NCBI GenBank assembly: GCA_036557885.1
Contig: DATBGS010000163.1
Location: forward strand, 1 to 15,723
Direction: 5' to 3'
Length of the DNA: 15,723 bases
Source of the DNA: DATBGS01 sp036557885
GTDB taxonomy: Bacteria > Chloroflexota > Ktedonobacteria > Ktedonobacterales > DATBGS01
The translations under genes and the position numbers were made by a program. Positions 6,367 through 12,611 of the stretch are shown here, in pieces. The first letter of the stretch is position 1. Each line of letters begins with the position of its first letter. The notes beneath the pieces are model-generated. The model ran no database searches. It saw nothing but the letters and a program-made list of their open reading frames with translations, and had not been told where the DNA came from.

Positions 6367-7044
6367 ATGGAAACGTCTGCATTTAATTTGTTCGAGTTCC
6401 AGCGGCGGATGGTAGATGTCATTGCCTGGTATGCGGCGAAAGCGCCCATCACCGACCCGGAGAACGGCTTGCGCTCGGCAGAACTGCGTCCACCAGCAGG
6501 GCTGGAAACACCGACTGAACGCTCCTGGGGAGCTTACCCGCCTGATACTGATTTCTCTGCCCAACGGGAATATTCGCGCAGGGCGCATCTGGAAGAGCCA
6601 AAGGTGCGTCGGGAGCGCCAGGAGATCGTCAACGAGATTGCGAGAAAGCGCCGCGCGTTGCTGACTTCTGCTCAGCGAGCTGCGGTACCGAAAACAGATG
6701 TGCTAGGTGGAGGGCGTCTGGTGTTTTACGACCCCGATCAAAATTTGTTCGATGGGGCTGCTGAAAGTGCTTCTGAAGGCTTTTTCGACGTGGATAATAT
6801 GCCGCCCTGGGATTTGTGGCTTGCCTACTGCATCGAGCAGACCAGGCATGATTGGTGGAATAGTCCAGGCGAAACCTATCTGTTAGCCTGGGTGCCGCCC
6901 GACTTTCTGGAACTGGCAAATGCTGGAATTGCGGTCAATCCTGAAGAATGCGTGGTTTGGGCGGAGACAGTGGAGGCCGAGACATTGCGCCTGCTGCGGG
7001 GTGCCGGATTCCTTGCTCCAGAACCTTTCGGGAAGAGGCGTTGA
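6367..7044 (+). CDS. Hypothetical soluble protein
   Basis: This 225-residue protein is not recognised. The start is well supported: AAGGAG lies about 6 bases before ATG. No signal peptide or membrane segment is seen. An Arg/Glu-rich helical stretch covers about 66-105 (REYSRRAHLEEPKVRRERQ). The C-terminal half has an aromatic region, PPWDLWLAYC (146-155), and then YLLAWVPPDFLELANAGIAVNPEECVVW in parts at 171-198. The latter has the look of a conserved small domain ending in a 'GI.VNPEE...W' motif. The gene starts a plus-strand group and diverges from the birA leader promoter across about 60 bases. The next gene's promoter overlaps its stop codon. No function can be assigned. Confidence 0.82.
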   Translation: METSAFNLFEFQRRMVDVIAWYAAKAPITDPENGLRSAELRPPAGLETPTERSWGAYPPDTDFSAQREYSRRAHLEEPKVRRERQEIVNEIARKRRALLTSAQRAAVPKTDVLGGGRLVFYDPDQNLFDGAAESASEGFFDVDNMPPWDLWLAYCIEQTRHDWWNSPGETYLLAWVPPDFLELANAGIAVNPEECVVWAETVEAETLRLLRGAGFLAPEPFGKRR

Positions 7045-7069
7045 CGCCGCCAGCACGTCATGGTATGCT
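7041..7069 (+). promoter_or_regulatory. Candidate promoter for the 58-aa peptide gene
   Basis: TTGACG (7041-7046) and TATGCT (7064-7069) have an exact 17-base spacer. The -35 overlaps the TGA stop of the preceding gene. It would give a leader of about 70 nt before the peptide gene. Confidence 0.5.
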
Positions 7070-7146
7070 TGCTCTGGCTATGGTTCAGTGGTTGAGGAGG
7101 AGTTCGGCGGAAAGTTACGAAGAAAGAAGAAAGAAGGATGACCCTC

Positions 7147-7323
7147 ATGAACACCCTCACTCATCGGCTGGCGCATCTTGCCAGCACCACCCTTGTGCTG
7201 CTGTTGCTCATTGTTGCTCTGTTCGCGCTGGGCGTGCATGTGCGTGCCGCCAGCCATGCAAACGTCAGCGTCAACGCTCACCAGATGCTCGCTGCTGTTG
7301 ATCCTCCGCCTCCCGGCCACTAA
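7147..7323 (+). CDS. Small secreted or membrane-anchored peptide
   Basis: This 58-residue protein has a positively charged N-terminus (MNTLTHRLAH) and a hydrophobic core at about 14-33 (TTLVLLLLIVALFALGVHV). AAS-HA follows, a plausible signal-peptidase site after about residue 37, and the short tail ends DPPPPGH. If it is cleaved, the mature peptide is only about 20 residues; otherwise it is a single-pass protein with a short external tail. I chose ATG at 7147 over 7138 because AAGGA lies about 7 bases upstream of 7147 but abuts 7138. It lies 102 bases after the preceding gene and 34 bases from the convergent DUF5946-like gene. Family and function are unknown. Confidence 0.6.
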   Translation: MNTLTHRLAHLASTTLVLLLLIVALFALGVHVRAASHANVSVNAHQMLAAVDPPPPGH

Positions 7324-7331
7324 ATATTGCT

Positions 7332-7362
7332 TGTAGCGCTCGCGCCACAAGTGGGTGCTACA
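7332..7362. repeat. REP-like palindrome, copy 1
   Basis: The arms TGTAGC/GCTACA enclose a CCAC-AA-GTGG hairpin. It lies between two convergent genes and covers the stop codon of the minus-strand gene. Its outer GCTAC arm is shared with the REP-like copies near 7894 and 9092. It may act as a bidirectional transcript end, although there is no T-run. Confidence 0.5.
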
Positions 7363-7855
7363 GCCCTAAATAGGTTCTGGCGAGTTCTGCTACGTGGGCG
7401 TGCTCCGCTTTCCACATGTCCCAGACGGCCTGGCTCCAGCGCACAATCATCTCCTGCCTGGCGCTCTCTGGAGCCTGCACCACATCCAGCACTGTCAGCG
7501 TCGCTTTGTCTGGTGGCGGGCGAAACTGCGGCCAGACCTTGGATTGTCGCGCCAGCAGCATATGGGCGTGCTGCACCTGTCGCCCTGTGTATCCGCGCTC
7601 GCAGGCCAGGTAGAGGCCGATGAGGGAGAATGCCGTTCTGATGGGTTTGACGGCTGGCCCGACATGCTGCGCGGCGTAGGTATCCACAATGAACTGGTGA
7701 ATGAACCCGGCGTCGCCCAGCGTGAGCGTATAGGCGCTGAGTTCTCCATACACCTGCACGCAGGCCGCCGAAGCATTGTAGCTGGCATCCAGCGTGTGAT
7801 CGGCGGAAGCAAGCGCGACTCCACAGCCTGGGCACACGATACCCGCTTCTTCCAT
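7358..7855 (-). CDS. DUF5946-like protein with N-terminal CPGCG
   Basis: This 165-residue protein starts with a zinc-knuckle-like CPGCG (8-12). A helical region follows with HQFIVDTYAAQHVG (about 53-66) and SLIGLYLACERGYTGRQ (about 76-92). This order (CPGCG, 'vDTYAvQHpG', 'GLyLvlErG') is the pattern I associate with DUF5946, a family without known function in Actinobacteria and Chloroflexi. It is probably cytoplasmic. The start is supported by AAGGGG about 8 bases upstream. It is convergent with the small peptide gene and divergent from the gene at 8269, with a REP-like element in the divergent gap. No promoter is clear. Confidence 0.75.
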   Translation of the reverse strand: MEEAGIVCPGCGVALASADHTLDASYNASAACVQVYGELSAYTLTLGDAGFIHQFIVDTYAAQHVGPAVKPIRTAFSLIGLYLACERGYTGRQVQHAHMLLARQSKVWPQFRPPPDKATLTVLDVVQAPESARQEMIVRWSQAVWDMWKAEHAHVAELARTYLGL

Positions 7856-7893
7856 GCTGTTCCCCTTACTGCTTGCCGTGCCCCCTCTGGGGG

Positions 7894-7947
7894 TAGCCCC
7901 GCCGACCCTGGCGGGCCATGTTTCCCCGGCACGGTGGCCGGGGCTAC
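7894..7947. repeat. REP-like palindromic element, copy 2 (two hairpins)
   Basis: The outer arms GTAGCCCC (7894-7901) and GGGGCTAC (7940-7947) enclose two hairpins: CCCGCC/GGCGGG (7899-7916, loop GACCCT) and CCCCGGC/GCCGGGG (7924-7943, loop ACGGTG). The alternative pairings give a cruciform-like unit. The last 11 bases, GCCGGGGCTAC, recur exactly at 9106-9116. It sits in the divergent gap between two genes. Confidence 0.7.
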
Positions 7948-7965
7948 AGGCAGCGCGCCAACCGC

Positions 7966-7994
7966 TTGACTTTTGGCAGACGCCCGGTTATACT
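7966..7994 (+). promoter_or_regulatory. Sigma70-type promoter for the gene at 8269
   Basis: TTGACT (7966-7971) and TATACT (7989-7994) have a 17-base spacer. The hexamers and spacing equal those of the promoters at 12084 and 15317, so this looks like the house consensus of the genome. It implies a 5' leader of about 270 nt. Confidence 0.72.
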
Positions 7995-8000
7995 TGACTC

Positions 8001-8268
8001 ATCCACGTTAGGTAGTTCGTTTGGGTGCTTTGGGCATCCCTGACAACTGAAGAACGACTGACGCGGACGTGATTTTGTCACGCCCCGCGCCACAGCACTC
8101 CCCGCCTGGCGACTACTCCAGAGCGGAAAGCGGGTGCATTGTAGCGGCACACACCGCTTTGCACCCACCCTGCTTTCCTCCAACTGGACGGGCGGGATAC
8201 CCTGAAGAGTTCTGTGGCGCTGCGGGCAGACTTCCAGAGTCCCTGTGTGGGACTGAAAGGAACCTGCA
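8001..8268 (+). promoter_or_regulatory. Long structured 5' leader of the gene at 8269
   Basis: No ORF here is convincing. Several hairpins are visible. CGTGA/TCACG lies near 8067-8081. A compound stem has GGAAAGC (8125-8131) with GCTTTCC (8172-8178), GGGTGCA (8132-8138) with TGCACCC (8160-8166), and AGCGG (8143-8147) with CCGCT (8154-8158). AGTCCC/GGGACT (8238-8254, loop TGTGT) lies directly before the AAAGGA ribosome binding site. It could be a cis-regulatory RNA, but no known riboswitch class was recognised. Confidence 0.45.
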
Positions 8269-9087
8269 ATGGCTCGTGGTTTTCGTCCGGTTGGCTTCTA
8301 TTCGCTGGACCAGTTCCGCGAACAGGGCCAGTTGCCGCTGGTGATCTTGCTGGCGGACTATCTCTTCCGCCGCCTGCCCTTCTCCAACGATTTGCCGGAT
8401 GTGCTCACCCTGCTCGATTACGCCCATGAAAGACTCAGCCACGCGCTGCTTTGGTGGAACAACACCTGTACCGCCTTGCTTTGCCAGGGCGTACAGGCGA
8501 TCTTAGATATGGCCTGGGAGCGTCAGCAGGGCCGCTTTCTGCGCGCCTGGGGCAGCAAGACGAACCGCCAGTATTTCAAACGGGGCGAACTGAATCAAGC
8601 GCCGCTCAAACGCAAGGATGTGCCCACTGAGCTTGCGCCGCTGTGCCAGATGCTGCTGGATGATGTGCTTCTAGTGGTGCGGCTGCTGCGCGGGGCCATC
8701 TACAGCTATGGCAAGCGCGACTCGCACTGGCAACTGTATCATCAGGCGGCGGCTGTCGTGCTGACGCGCTTGTTTGTGCTGTGGGTGGAACTGCGCCGCG
8801 CGACGGATGGCTGGGTAGCGCAGGTGTGTTTGCGCTGGGCGCTGCGCGAGACATGGAAGACGCTCTTTGGCGCGGAGGTGGCGCTGCCTCAACTGCTGAT
8901 GCCGGTGCGGATGACGGTGCAGCGCGAGCGCGAAGTGCTGCATCTGCTCATCAAGAAGGGGCACGTGCGCGAACCCGTCCGGCCCGCTCCGCTGGCGGAG
9001 ATCATGGCGCGTTGGGCGGCGGGCGACCTGCCCAATGCGGCGCTGCGTGGCAAGGACGGGGAGCCAGTGGTGCGCTGCTGGGTGTGA
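8269..9087 (+). CDS. Hypothetical helical protein
   Basis: This 272-residue protein is not recognised. It is rich in Leu, Trp and Arg and appears almost all alpha-helical. Amphipathic stretches include QLPLVILLADYLFRRL (21-36) and LLDDVLLVVRLLRGAIY (about 125-141), with a basic patch, KTNRQYFKRGE, near 96-106. No signal peptide, metal site or catalytic motif is evident, and the hydrophobic runs are broken by charges, so it is probably not a membrane protein. ATG at 8269 follows AAAGGA with an 8-base spacer. It stands alone behind its own promoter and a long structured leader. A REP-like palindrome and a foldback element follow it directly. Confidence 0.82.
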   Translation: MARGFRPVGFYSLDQFREQGQLPLVILLADYLFRRLPFSNDLPDVLTLLDYAHERLSHALLWWNNTCTALLCQGVQAILDMAWERQQGRFLRAWGSKTNRQYFKRGELNQAPLKRKDVPTELAPLCQMLLDDVLLVVRLLRGAIYSYGKRDSHWQLYHQAAAVVLTRLFVLWVELRRATDGWVAQVCLRWALRETWKTLFGAEVALPQLLMPVRMTVQREREVLHLLIKKGHVREPVRPAPLAEIMARWAAGDLPNAALRGKDGEPVVRCWV

Positions 9088-9091
9088 AGGC

Positions 9092-9116
9092 GTACCGGCA
9101 GGGATGCCGGGGCTAC
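9092..9116. repeat. REP-like palindrome, copy 3
   Basis: The CCGGCA-GGGA-TGCCGG hairpin (9095-9110) is flanked by GTA and GGCTAC and lies 4 bases after the stop of the preceding gene. Its GCCGGGGCTAC is identical to the end of copy 2. It could help stabilise or end the upstream mRNA. Confidence 0.6.
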
Positions 9117-9131
9117 GTTCTCTCTGGCGTT

Positions 9132-9335
9132 CGGTGCCTGGCGAATAAATTCCCCAAAGGGGCAAGCTGCGGCTAGGGGCGTGCCGCCACCAAACCCGCC
9201 TTCGCGGGTTCCCCGCTTCCCCAACCAAGCCAACCGTCGCTCAAGAAGGGGATGGGAGTCTGCGCAGGCAGACTTGGTGGCCGAAGGCCCCTAGCCGCAG
9301 CTTGCCCCTTTGGGGAATTTATTCGCCAGGCACCG
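9132..9335. mobile_element. 204-bp foldback (MITE-like) element with 49-bp perfect inverted repeats
   Basis: Bases 9132-9180 are the exact reverse complement of 9287-9335. After a symmetric 6/6 mismatch, a further 7 bp pair (CCACCAA 9187-9193 with TTGGTGG 9274-9280). The inside holds small hairpins (CCCGCCTTCGCGGG near 9195, GTCTGCGCAGGCAGAC near 9258) and no ORF. No transposase and no clear target-site duplication are seen, so it would be non-autonomous. Part of one arm recurs at 10213-10230. Confidence 0.75.
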
Positions 9336-9444
9336 TTGGTGAAACACTTCACAGACCGGGTAACAATTTTGCTGGTACATTCGTATCAACAGCAGAACAA
9401 ACCCTGCGGGCACATGCTGCCTGCTCTCGTGAAAGGACATCCGG

Positions 9445-10209
9445 TTGGCCCGTTACCCCATTACTCCGGCGGAAGAAATCGCCGTTGGCCCGAACGAAGT
9501 TCCGGCTCTGCTGGTGCGCCCGCGCGCCGATGGCCCGCATCCAGGGGCCATTATTCAACACGGTTATGGTGCGGATAAAGGTGACTTGCTGCCGCTAGGC
9601 GAATATCTGGCCGAGCGCGGCTTTGTGGTGCTGTTGCCCGATGCCTGGGGGCATGGCGAGCGTTTGCCGCTCAATGGCCCCAGCTTTATGAATACGCTGA
9701 GTGTGGATTTTATCGCGGAAACTGTCCAGCGGACGGCAGAGGATGTGCGCGCCTGTCTGGATATGCTGGCGCAGCGCCCGGAGGTGCAGCCAGAGGCCAT
9801 CAGCGTTGGGGGATTTTCGATGGGCGCGGGGGTGGCGCTGGCGGTGGGCATGCAAGATACTCGCGTCGCGGCGGTTGCCTCCATCGCGGGCGCCTCCATG
9901 CGCGATCTGCTGCACCTGAGTCTTCCTGGCATCCAGCCGCCCAGCGAGGAGCTACAGCGCGTGGCCGCCGAGCACGACCCCAGCCGCGAGCTGGCGAACT
10001 TTGCGCCGCGCCCGCTGCTCTTGATGCACGGTCGGCAGGATGACATGGTGGACCCCCAGGCCGCGCAGCATCTCTATGACGCCGCGCTGCCCTACTACCA
10101 AGATTACCCGGAGCGGTTGGCGTTGAAATGGTATAACGTGTCGCATATGATCACCGTACCTATGATTGTAGACGCGGTGGATTGGCTGGCGCCGTTCTTT
10201 GAGCGGTAG
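9445..10209 (+). CDS. Alpha/beta hydrolase (dienelactone hydrolase / esterase type)
   Basis: This 254-residue serine hydrolase has no signal peptide. The oxyanion-loop motif HGYGADKGD lies at 39-47, the nucleophile elbow GGFSMG with Ser125 at 122-127, the acid residue in HGRQDDMV (Asp199, matching the family HGxxDxxV pattern), and the catalytic His234 in VSHM. The order and spacing fit the prolyl-oligopeptidase-like/dienelactone hydrolase superfamily; the substrate cannot be told. The chosen start is TTG at 9445, preceded by AAAGGA with a 7-base spacer; there is no good ATG nearby. The foldback element ends 109 bases upstream, and no clear promoter is seen between. A fragment of that element follows the stop. 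Confidence 0.9.
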   Translation: MARYPITPAEEIAVGPNEVPALLVRPRADGPHPGAIIQHGYGADKGDLLPLGEYLAERGFVVLLPDAWGHGERLPLNGPSFMNTLSVDFIAETVQRTAEDVRACLDMLAQRPEVQPEAISVGGFSMGAGVALAVGMQDTRVAAVASIAGASMRDLLHLSLPGIQPPSEELQRVAAEHDPSRELANFAPRPLLLMHGRQDDMVDPQAAQHLYDAALPYYQDYPERLALKWYNVSHMITVPMIVDAVDWLAPFFER

Positions 10210-10212
10210 GCC

Positions 10213-10230
10213 GGGGAATCTATTCGCCAG
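10213..10230. repeat. Partial copy of the foldback-element end
   Basis: GGGGAATCTATTCGCCAG matches 9312-9329 at 17 of 18 bases and is preceded by GGCC, as in the REP-like units. It lies 4 bases after the hydrolase stop. Confidence 0.55.
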
Positions 10231-10264
10231 CGTTGGGTGCCAGGAAACTCTTGCTGAAATCCGC

Positions 10265-10270
10265 TATAAT
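10265..10270 (+). promoter_or_regulatory. -10 element upstream of the zinc-ribbon pair
   Basis: A perfect TATAAT lies 38 bases before the ATG at 10309. No good -35 sits at 16-18 bases, so the promoter call is weak or depends on an activator. Confidence 0.4.
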
Positions 10271-10308
10271 GGTGAGGCAAACCGTATTCTCTTGAAGTGA
10301 GGTCGTGT

Positions 10309-11211
10309 ATGCAACCTGGAGCAAGTACCTTTCCCTGCCCAAATTGCGGCAGGCCACTCCCGCCTCACGCCCGTTTTTGTGGTGATTGCGGCAAGCCCGT
10401 CACTCCGGCGCAGGCTGCCGCTGCTCAGCCAGTCTTTCCTTCGCCCACTCCGGCGCCATCTCAGGCCGCCCAGCCGGTGTTTCCTTCGCCTGCCCCGGCT
10501 CAGGACAACCTGGCGACAGTCGTTGATCCAAACTTTCAGCCGCTTCCACCCACCCAGGCGCAAGGATTCGCCGCGCCATCGGCAGCCGCGTGGCAGGTGC
10601 CGCCCCAGCCAGCAACGCCGCTCTCTGGCTTTCAATCCCAGGCGCCAGCCCAGTTCAGCGCCCCGTCATCGGGGTTTGCAGCGCAGGCGCCAACCGCCTA
10701 TGGCGTGCCGGGCGTGGGCAGCCAGCCGCCCGCTCAGTTCCCCCCAGCCTCGGAGTTTCCCAAGCGGCCCGGTTTTTTCTCCAAGCCTGCCGGGAAGATT
10801 GCGCTGCTCTTTTTAGCCATTGTGGTGATTGGCGGAGGTGTGGGCGTCTTCTTTATTGTGCGTGGCCTTGGCGCGTCAACCGCAGCGGACCTGCCCAGCA
10901 CTGTGCCCTTGCCAGCAAACAGTACCTTTGTCAAAAAGGTAGATCAGACCTGGTATTATACCGTCGCTAACATGACAGCCCAGCAAGTACAAGATTTTTA
11001 TCAGACACAACTCCCCCAAAAAGGCTGGCCGGAACCGAATATCCTGGGGAGCACAGGAAGCACCGTCATTATTTCTTGCAAGAGTGACCAGGAAATAGAA
11101 ATAGTCAGCGATGCTTCTGCCAGCCTGGGGGGAGTCTCTCCTCCAGGTGGAGGCGTCGTGCTAAAAATCGTCCTACAGCCGCCCGTACAGGCGGATTGCG
11201 CACTTCAGTGA
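10309..11211 (+). CDS. Zinc-ribbon, Pro-rich, single-TM protein (paralog A)
   Basis: In this 300-residue protein a cytoplasmic zinc ribbon holds Cys10, Cys13, Cys24 and Cys27 (CPNC ... CGDC). A Pro/Ala/Gln low-complexity linker follows (about 33-155, with PVFPSP repeats) and then one membrane segment (about 163-185). The C-terminal extracytoplasmic domain is about 110 residues. The outer domain carries AQQVQDFYQTQLPQKGW (224-240), Cys257 in CKSD, SPPGG and Cys297. Zinc-ribbon/TM proteins of this type are common in Ktedonobacteria and may sense or scaffold at the envelope; no function is established. ATG at 10309 follows GTGAGG; the GTG at 10297 is less likely. A paralog starts 14 bases after the stop, so the two form an operon. 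Confidence 0.85.
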   Translation: MQPGASTFPCPNCGRPLPPHARFCGDCGKPVTPAQAAAAQPVFPSPTPAPSQAAQPVFPSPAPAQDNLATVVDPNFQPLPPTQAQGFAAPSAAAWQVPPQPATPLSGFQSQAPAQFSAPSSGFAAQAPTAYGVPGVGSQPPAQFPPASEFPKRPGFFSKPAGKIALLFLAIVVIGGGVGVFFIVRGLGASTAADLPSTVPLPANSTFVKKVDQTWYYTVANMTAQQVQDFYQTQLPQKGWPEPNILGSTGSTVIISCKSDQEIEIVSDASASLGGVSPPGGGVVLKIVLQPPVQADCALQ

Positions 11212-11225
11212 GAGGGCTTGACCCA

Positions 11226-12038
11226 ATGCAACCCACTTCGATGAACGCATGCCCGCGTTGCAACACGGCGCTGCCAGCCAACGCGCGTTTTTGCCGCAAC
11301 TGCGGCTTAACCCTGACCCCAGAGCAGCCTGGCGGACAGCAGGCTGCGCCCTATCAAGATACCTATTCCCTGGCATATCCCGCCAATCAGCAAGCGGCGC
11401 CAGTCTCCAGCGTGGCCTGGCCGCCAGACGACCAGTATGTTCCCAATACGCCCATCAACAATGGCGGGTGGTCGCCCCCGTCTGCGCAGCCGGGCGGCAG
11501 CTATGCCTCTTATTACGACGAGGCGCCGCCCAAGCGCTCGTTCTGGCGCTCGTTCTGGGGCATTGTGGTCATCACTACGCTGGTGCTTGTGGTGGTGGGG
11601 GTGAGTTTGTTTGCTATCTATGCGTATCCTACCCTCTGCTCTGTGCAGGCGCGCAAAGGGCTGCGCCAGGATATGCCCTTGCCTTGCGGTATCACCTTCC
11701 AGGACTACATTGACCGTTCGGCCAGCGGCACCACCGGCCAGGGGTCCACCGAATGGGTCTTTAGCGTGGATAACACCAGCCCGGCGCAAATCAAATCATT
11801 TTATGAAGATCATCTGCCCAAAAATGGTTGGGCTTTGCCGCCTGCTGCCCAAAACACGCAGCAGTTCCCAGATTCCATTCTGGCGTGCAAGACCGACACG
11901 CTGGCGATTGTGCATGCCAGCACCCAGACCAACCCGGATGATGACGTGTCGCCGCCGCCGGGGTCCACGCTGTTAATCATCATTTTTGTGCCGATTAAGA
12001 ACCTGACCGAGAACTTTTGTGCCCCCACCACCTCCTGA
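11226..12038 (+). CDS. Zinc-ribbon, single-TM protein (paralog B)
   Basis: This 270-residue protein has the same architecture as the gene before it. The zinc ribbon has Cys9, 12, 23 and 26 (CPRC ... CRNC). A shorter linker rich in Gln, Pro and Tyr (30-105) leads to a membrane segment (about 111-133) and an outer domain. The outer domain has AQIKSFYEDHLPKNGW (187-202), Cys221 in CKTD, SPPPGS and Cys265. These line up with paralog A, showing an old tandem duplication with a strongly diverged linker. Two extra Cys (138 and 154) just outside the membrane are absent from A. ATG at 11226 is preferred (GAGAGGG about 11 bases upstream). It is co-transcribed with A, and the transcript probably ends at the hairpin at 12027. 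Confidence 0.85.
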   Translation: MQPTSMNACPRCNTALPANARFCRNCGLTLTPEQPGGQQAAPYQDTYSLAYPANQQAAPVSSVAWPPDDQYVPNTPINNGGWSPPSAQPGGSYASYYDEAPPKRSFWRSFWGIVVITTLVLVVVGVSLFAIYAYPTLCSVQARKGLRQDMPLPCGITFQDYIDRSASGTTGQGSTEWVFSVDNTSPAQIKSFYEDHLPKNGWALPPAAQNTQQFPDSILACKTDTLAIVHASTQTNPDDDVSPPPGSTLLIIIFVPIKNLTENFCAPTTS

Positions 12039-12050
12039 AAAGGGGGTGGT
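12027..12050 (+). terminator. Hairpin terminator after the zinc-ribbon operon
   Basis: The 10-bp stem ACCACCTCCT / AGGGGGTGGT has one G-T wobble and a GAAA tetraloop and overlaps the TGA stop. The downstream sequence is only moderately T-rich (ATTTTAG, starting about 8 bases later), so termination may be partial. Confidence 0.55.
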
Positions 12051-12083
12051 ATAGGACATTTTAGTTGCTTTTGCCCTGAACTG

Positions 12084-12112
12084 TTGACTACTTGCTGGTC
12101 CCATGCTATACT
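12084..12112 (+). promoter_or_regulatory. Promoter of the BlaI-family gene
   Basis: TTGACT (12084-12089) and TATACT (12107-12112) have a 17-base spacer. The expected start is near 12119. Confidence 0.75.
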
Positions 12113-12133
12113 CGCCCCACGTTAAGGAAAGAG

Positions 12134-12149
12134 TCTGCCAAATGGCAGA
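12134..12149. promoter_or_regulatory. Palindrome TCTGCCA-AA-TGGCAGA, possible operator
   Basis: Seven-base arms with a 2-base spacer lie about 15 bases after the expected RNA start and 24 bases before the repressor start codon. The position suits autorepression by the BlaI-family protein, although the sequence differs from the TACA-TGTA core known for BlaI/MecI. It could also be an mRNA hairpin. Confidence 0.45.
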
Positions 12150-12173
12150 TAGGCAATGAAACAGGGGGCCAGC

Positions 12174-12611
12174 ATGGCACATGACATCAAATTGGCATTT
12201 CGTCCCGACCGACAGGGTATGCAGAAACTGCTCGGCGAGCTGGAAGCCGACGTGATGGAAATTGTGTGGGAGCATGGAGCGTGTACCGCTCGCGTCGTGC
12301 ATGAGCAACTTCAGCAGGCCCGCCGCCCCCTGGCGTATTCCACCGTGAAAACAGTGCTGGAGCGTCTTGCGGAGAAACACTTGCTGATGCGCCAGAAGGT
12401 GGAAAACGCCTACGTCTATCGCCCTGAATACAGCAAAAGCGAGTTTACCACCCGCGCCACGCAGCGCATTCTCGATAGCCTCTTTGATAGCTTTGGCGAA
12501 CCCGCGCTTGATCACGTCCTCAATCGGCTAGATCGCGCCAGCCCGGAGCAGCGGGCACGGCTGGAACTGTTGGTGAGCCGCGCACAAAGCAACCACAACC
12601 GGGCGCATTAG
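12174..12611 (+). CDS. BlaI/MecI/CopY-family transcriptional repressor
   Basis: This 145-residue protein has an N-terminal winged helix covering about 15-85. It shows the family pattern LGELEADVMEIVWEHG (20-35), VVHEQL (41-46), the recognition helix YSTVKTVLERLAEKHLL (55-71) and a wing ending NAYVYRP (78-84). A C-terminal dimerisation helix bundle follows. In known systems such repressors are inactivated by a BlaR1/MecR1-type protease or by copper, but no partner gene is in the window. ATG at 12174 is chosen because AGGGGG lies 7 bases upstream; the ATG at 12156 has no good binding site. A strong promoter and a palindrome precede it. Its stop codon overlaps that of the convergent regulator. 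Confidence 0.9.
   Translation: MAHDIKLAFRPDRQGMQKLLGELEADVMEIVWEHGACTARVVHEQLQQARRPLAYSTVKTVLERLAEKHLLMRQKVENAYVYRPEYSKSEFTTRATQRILDSLFDSFGEPALDHVLNRLDRASPEQRARLELLVSRAQSNHNRAH

Noticed and set aside
8231..8262. Single CRISPR-repeat-like unit (palindromic AGTCCC-TGTGT-GGGACT followed by GAAAGG)
   Set aside because: It occurs once, with no spaced second copy and no cas genes. It reads better as a leader hairpin beside the ribosome binding site.
8001..8268. Cobalamin riboswitch
   Set aside because: GGAACCTGC near the end faintly recalls the B12 box, but the conserved core (AAGGGAA, GCCACTGT-type segments) is missing.
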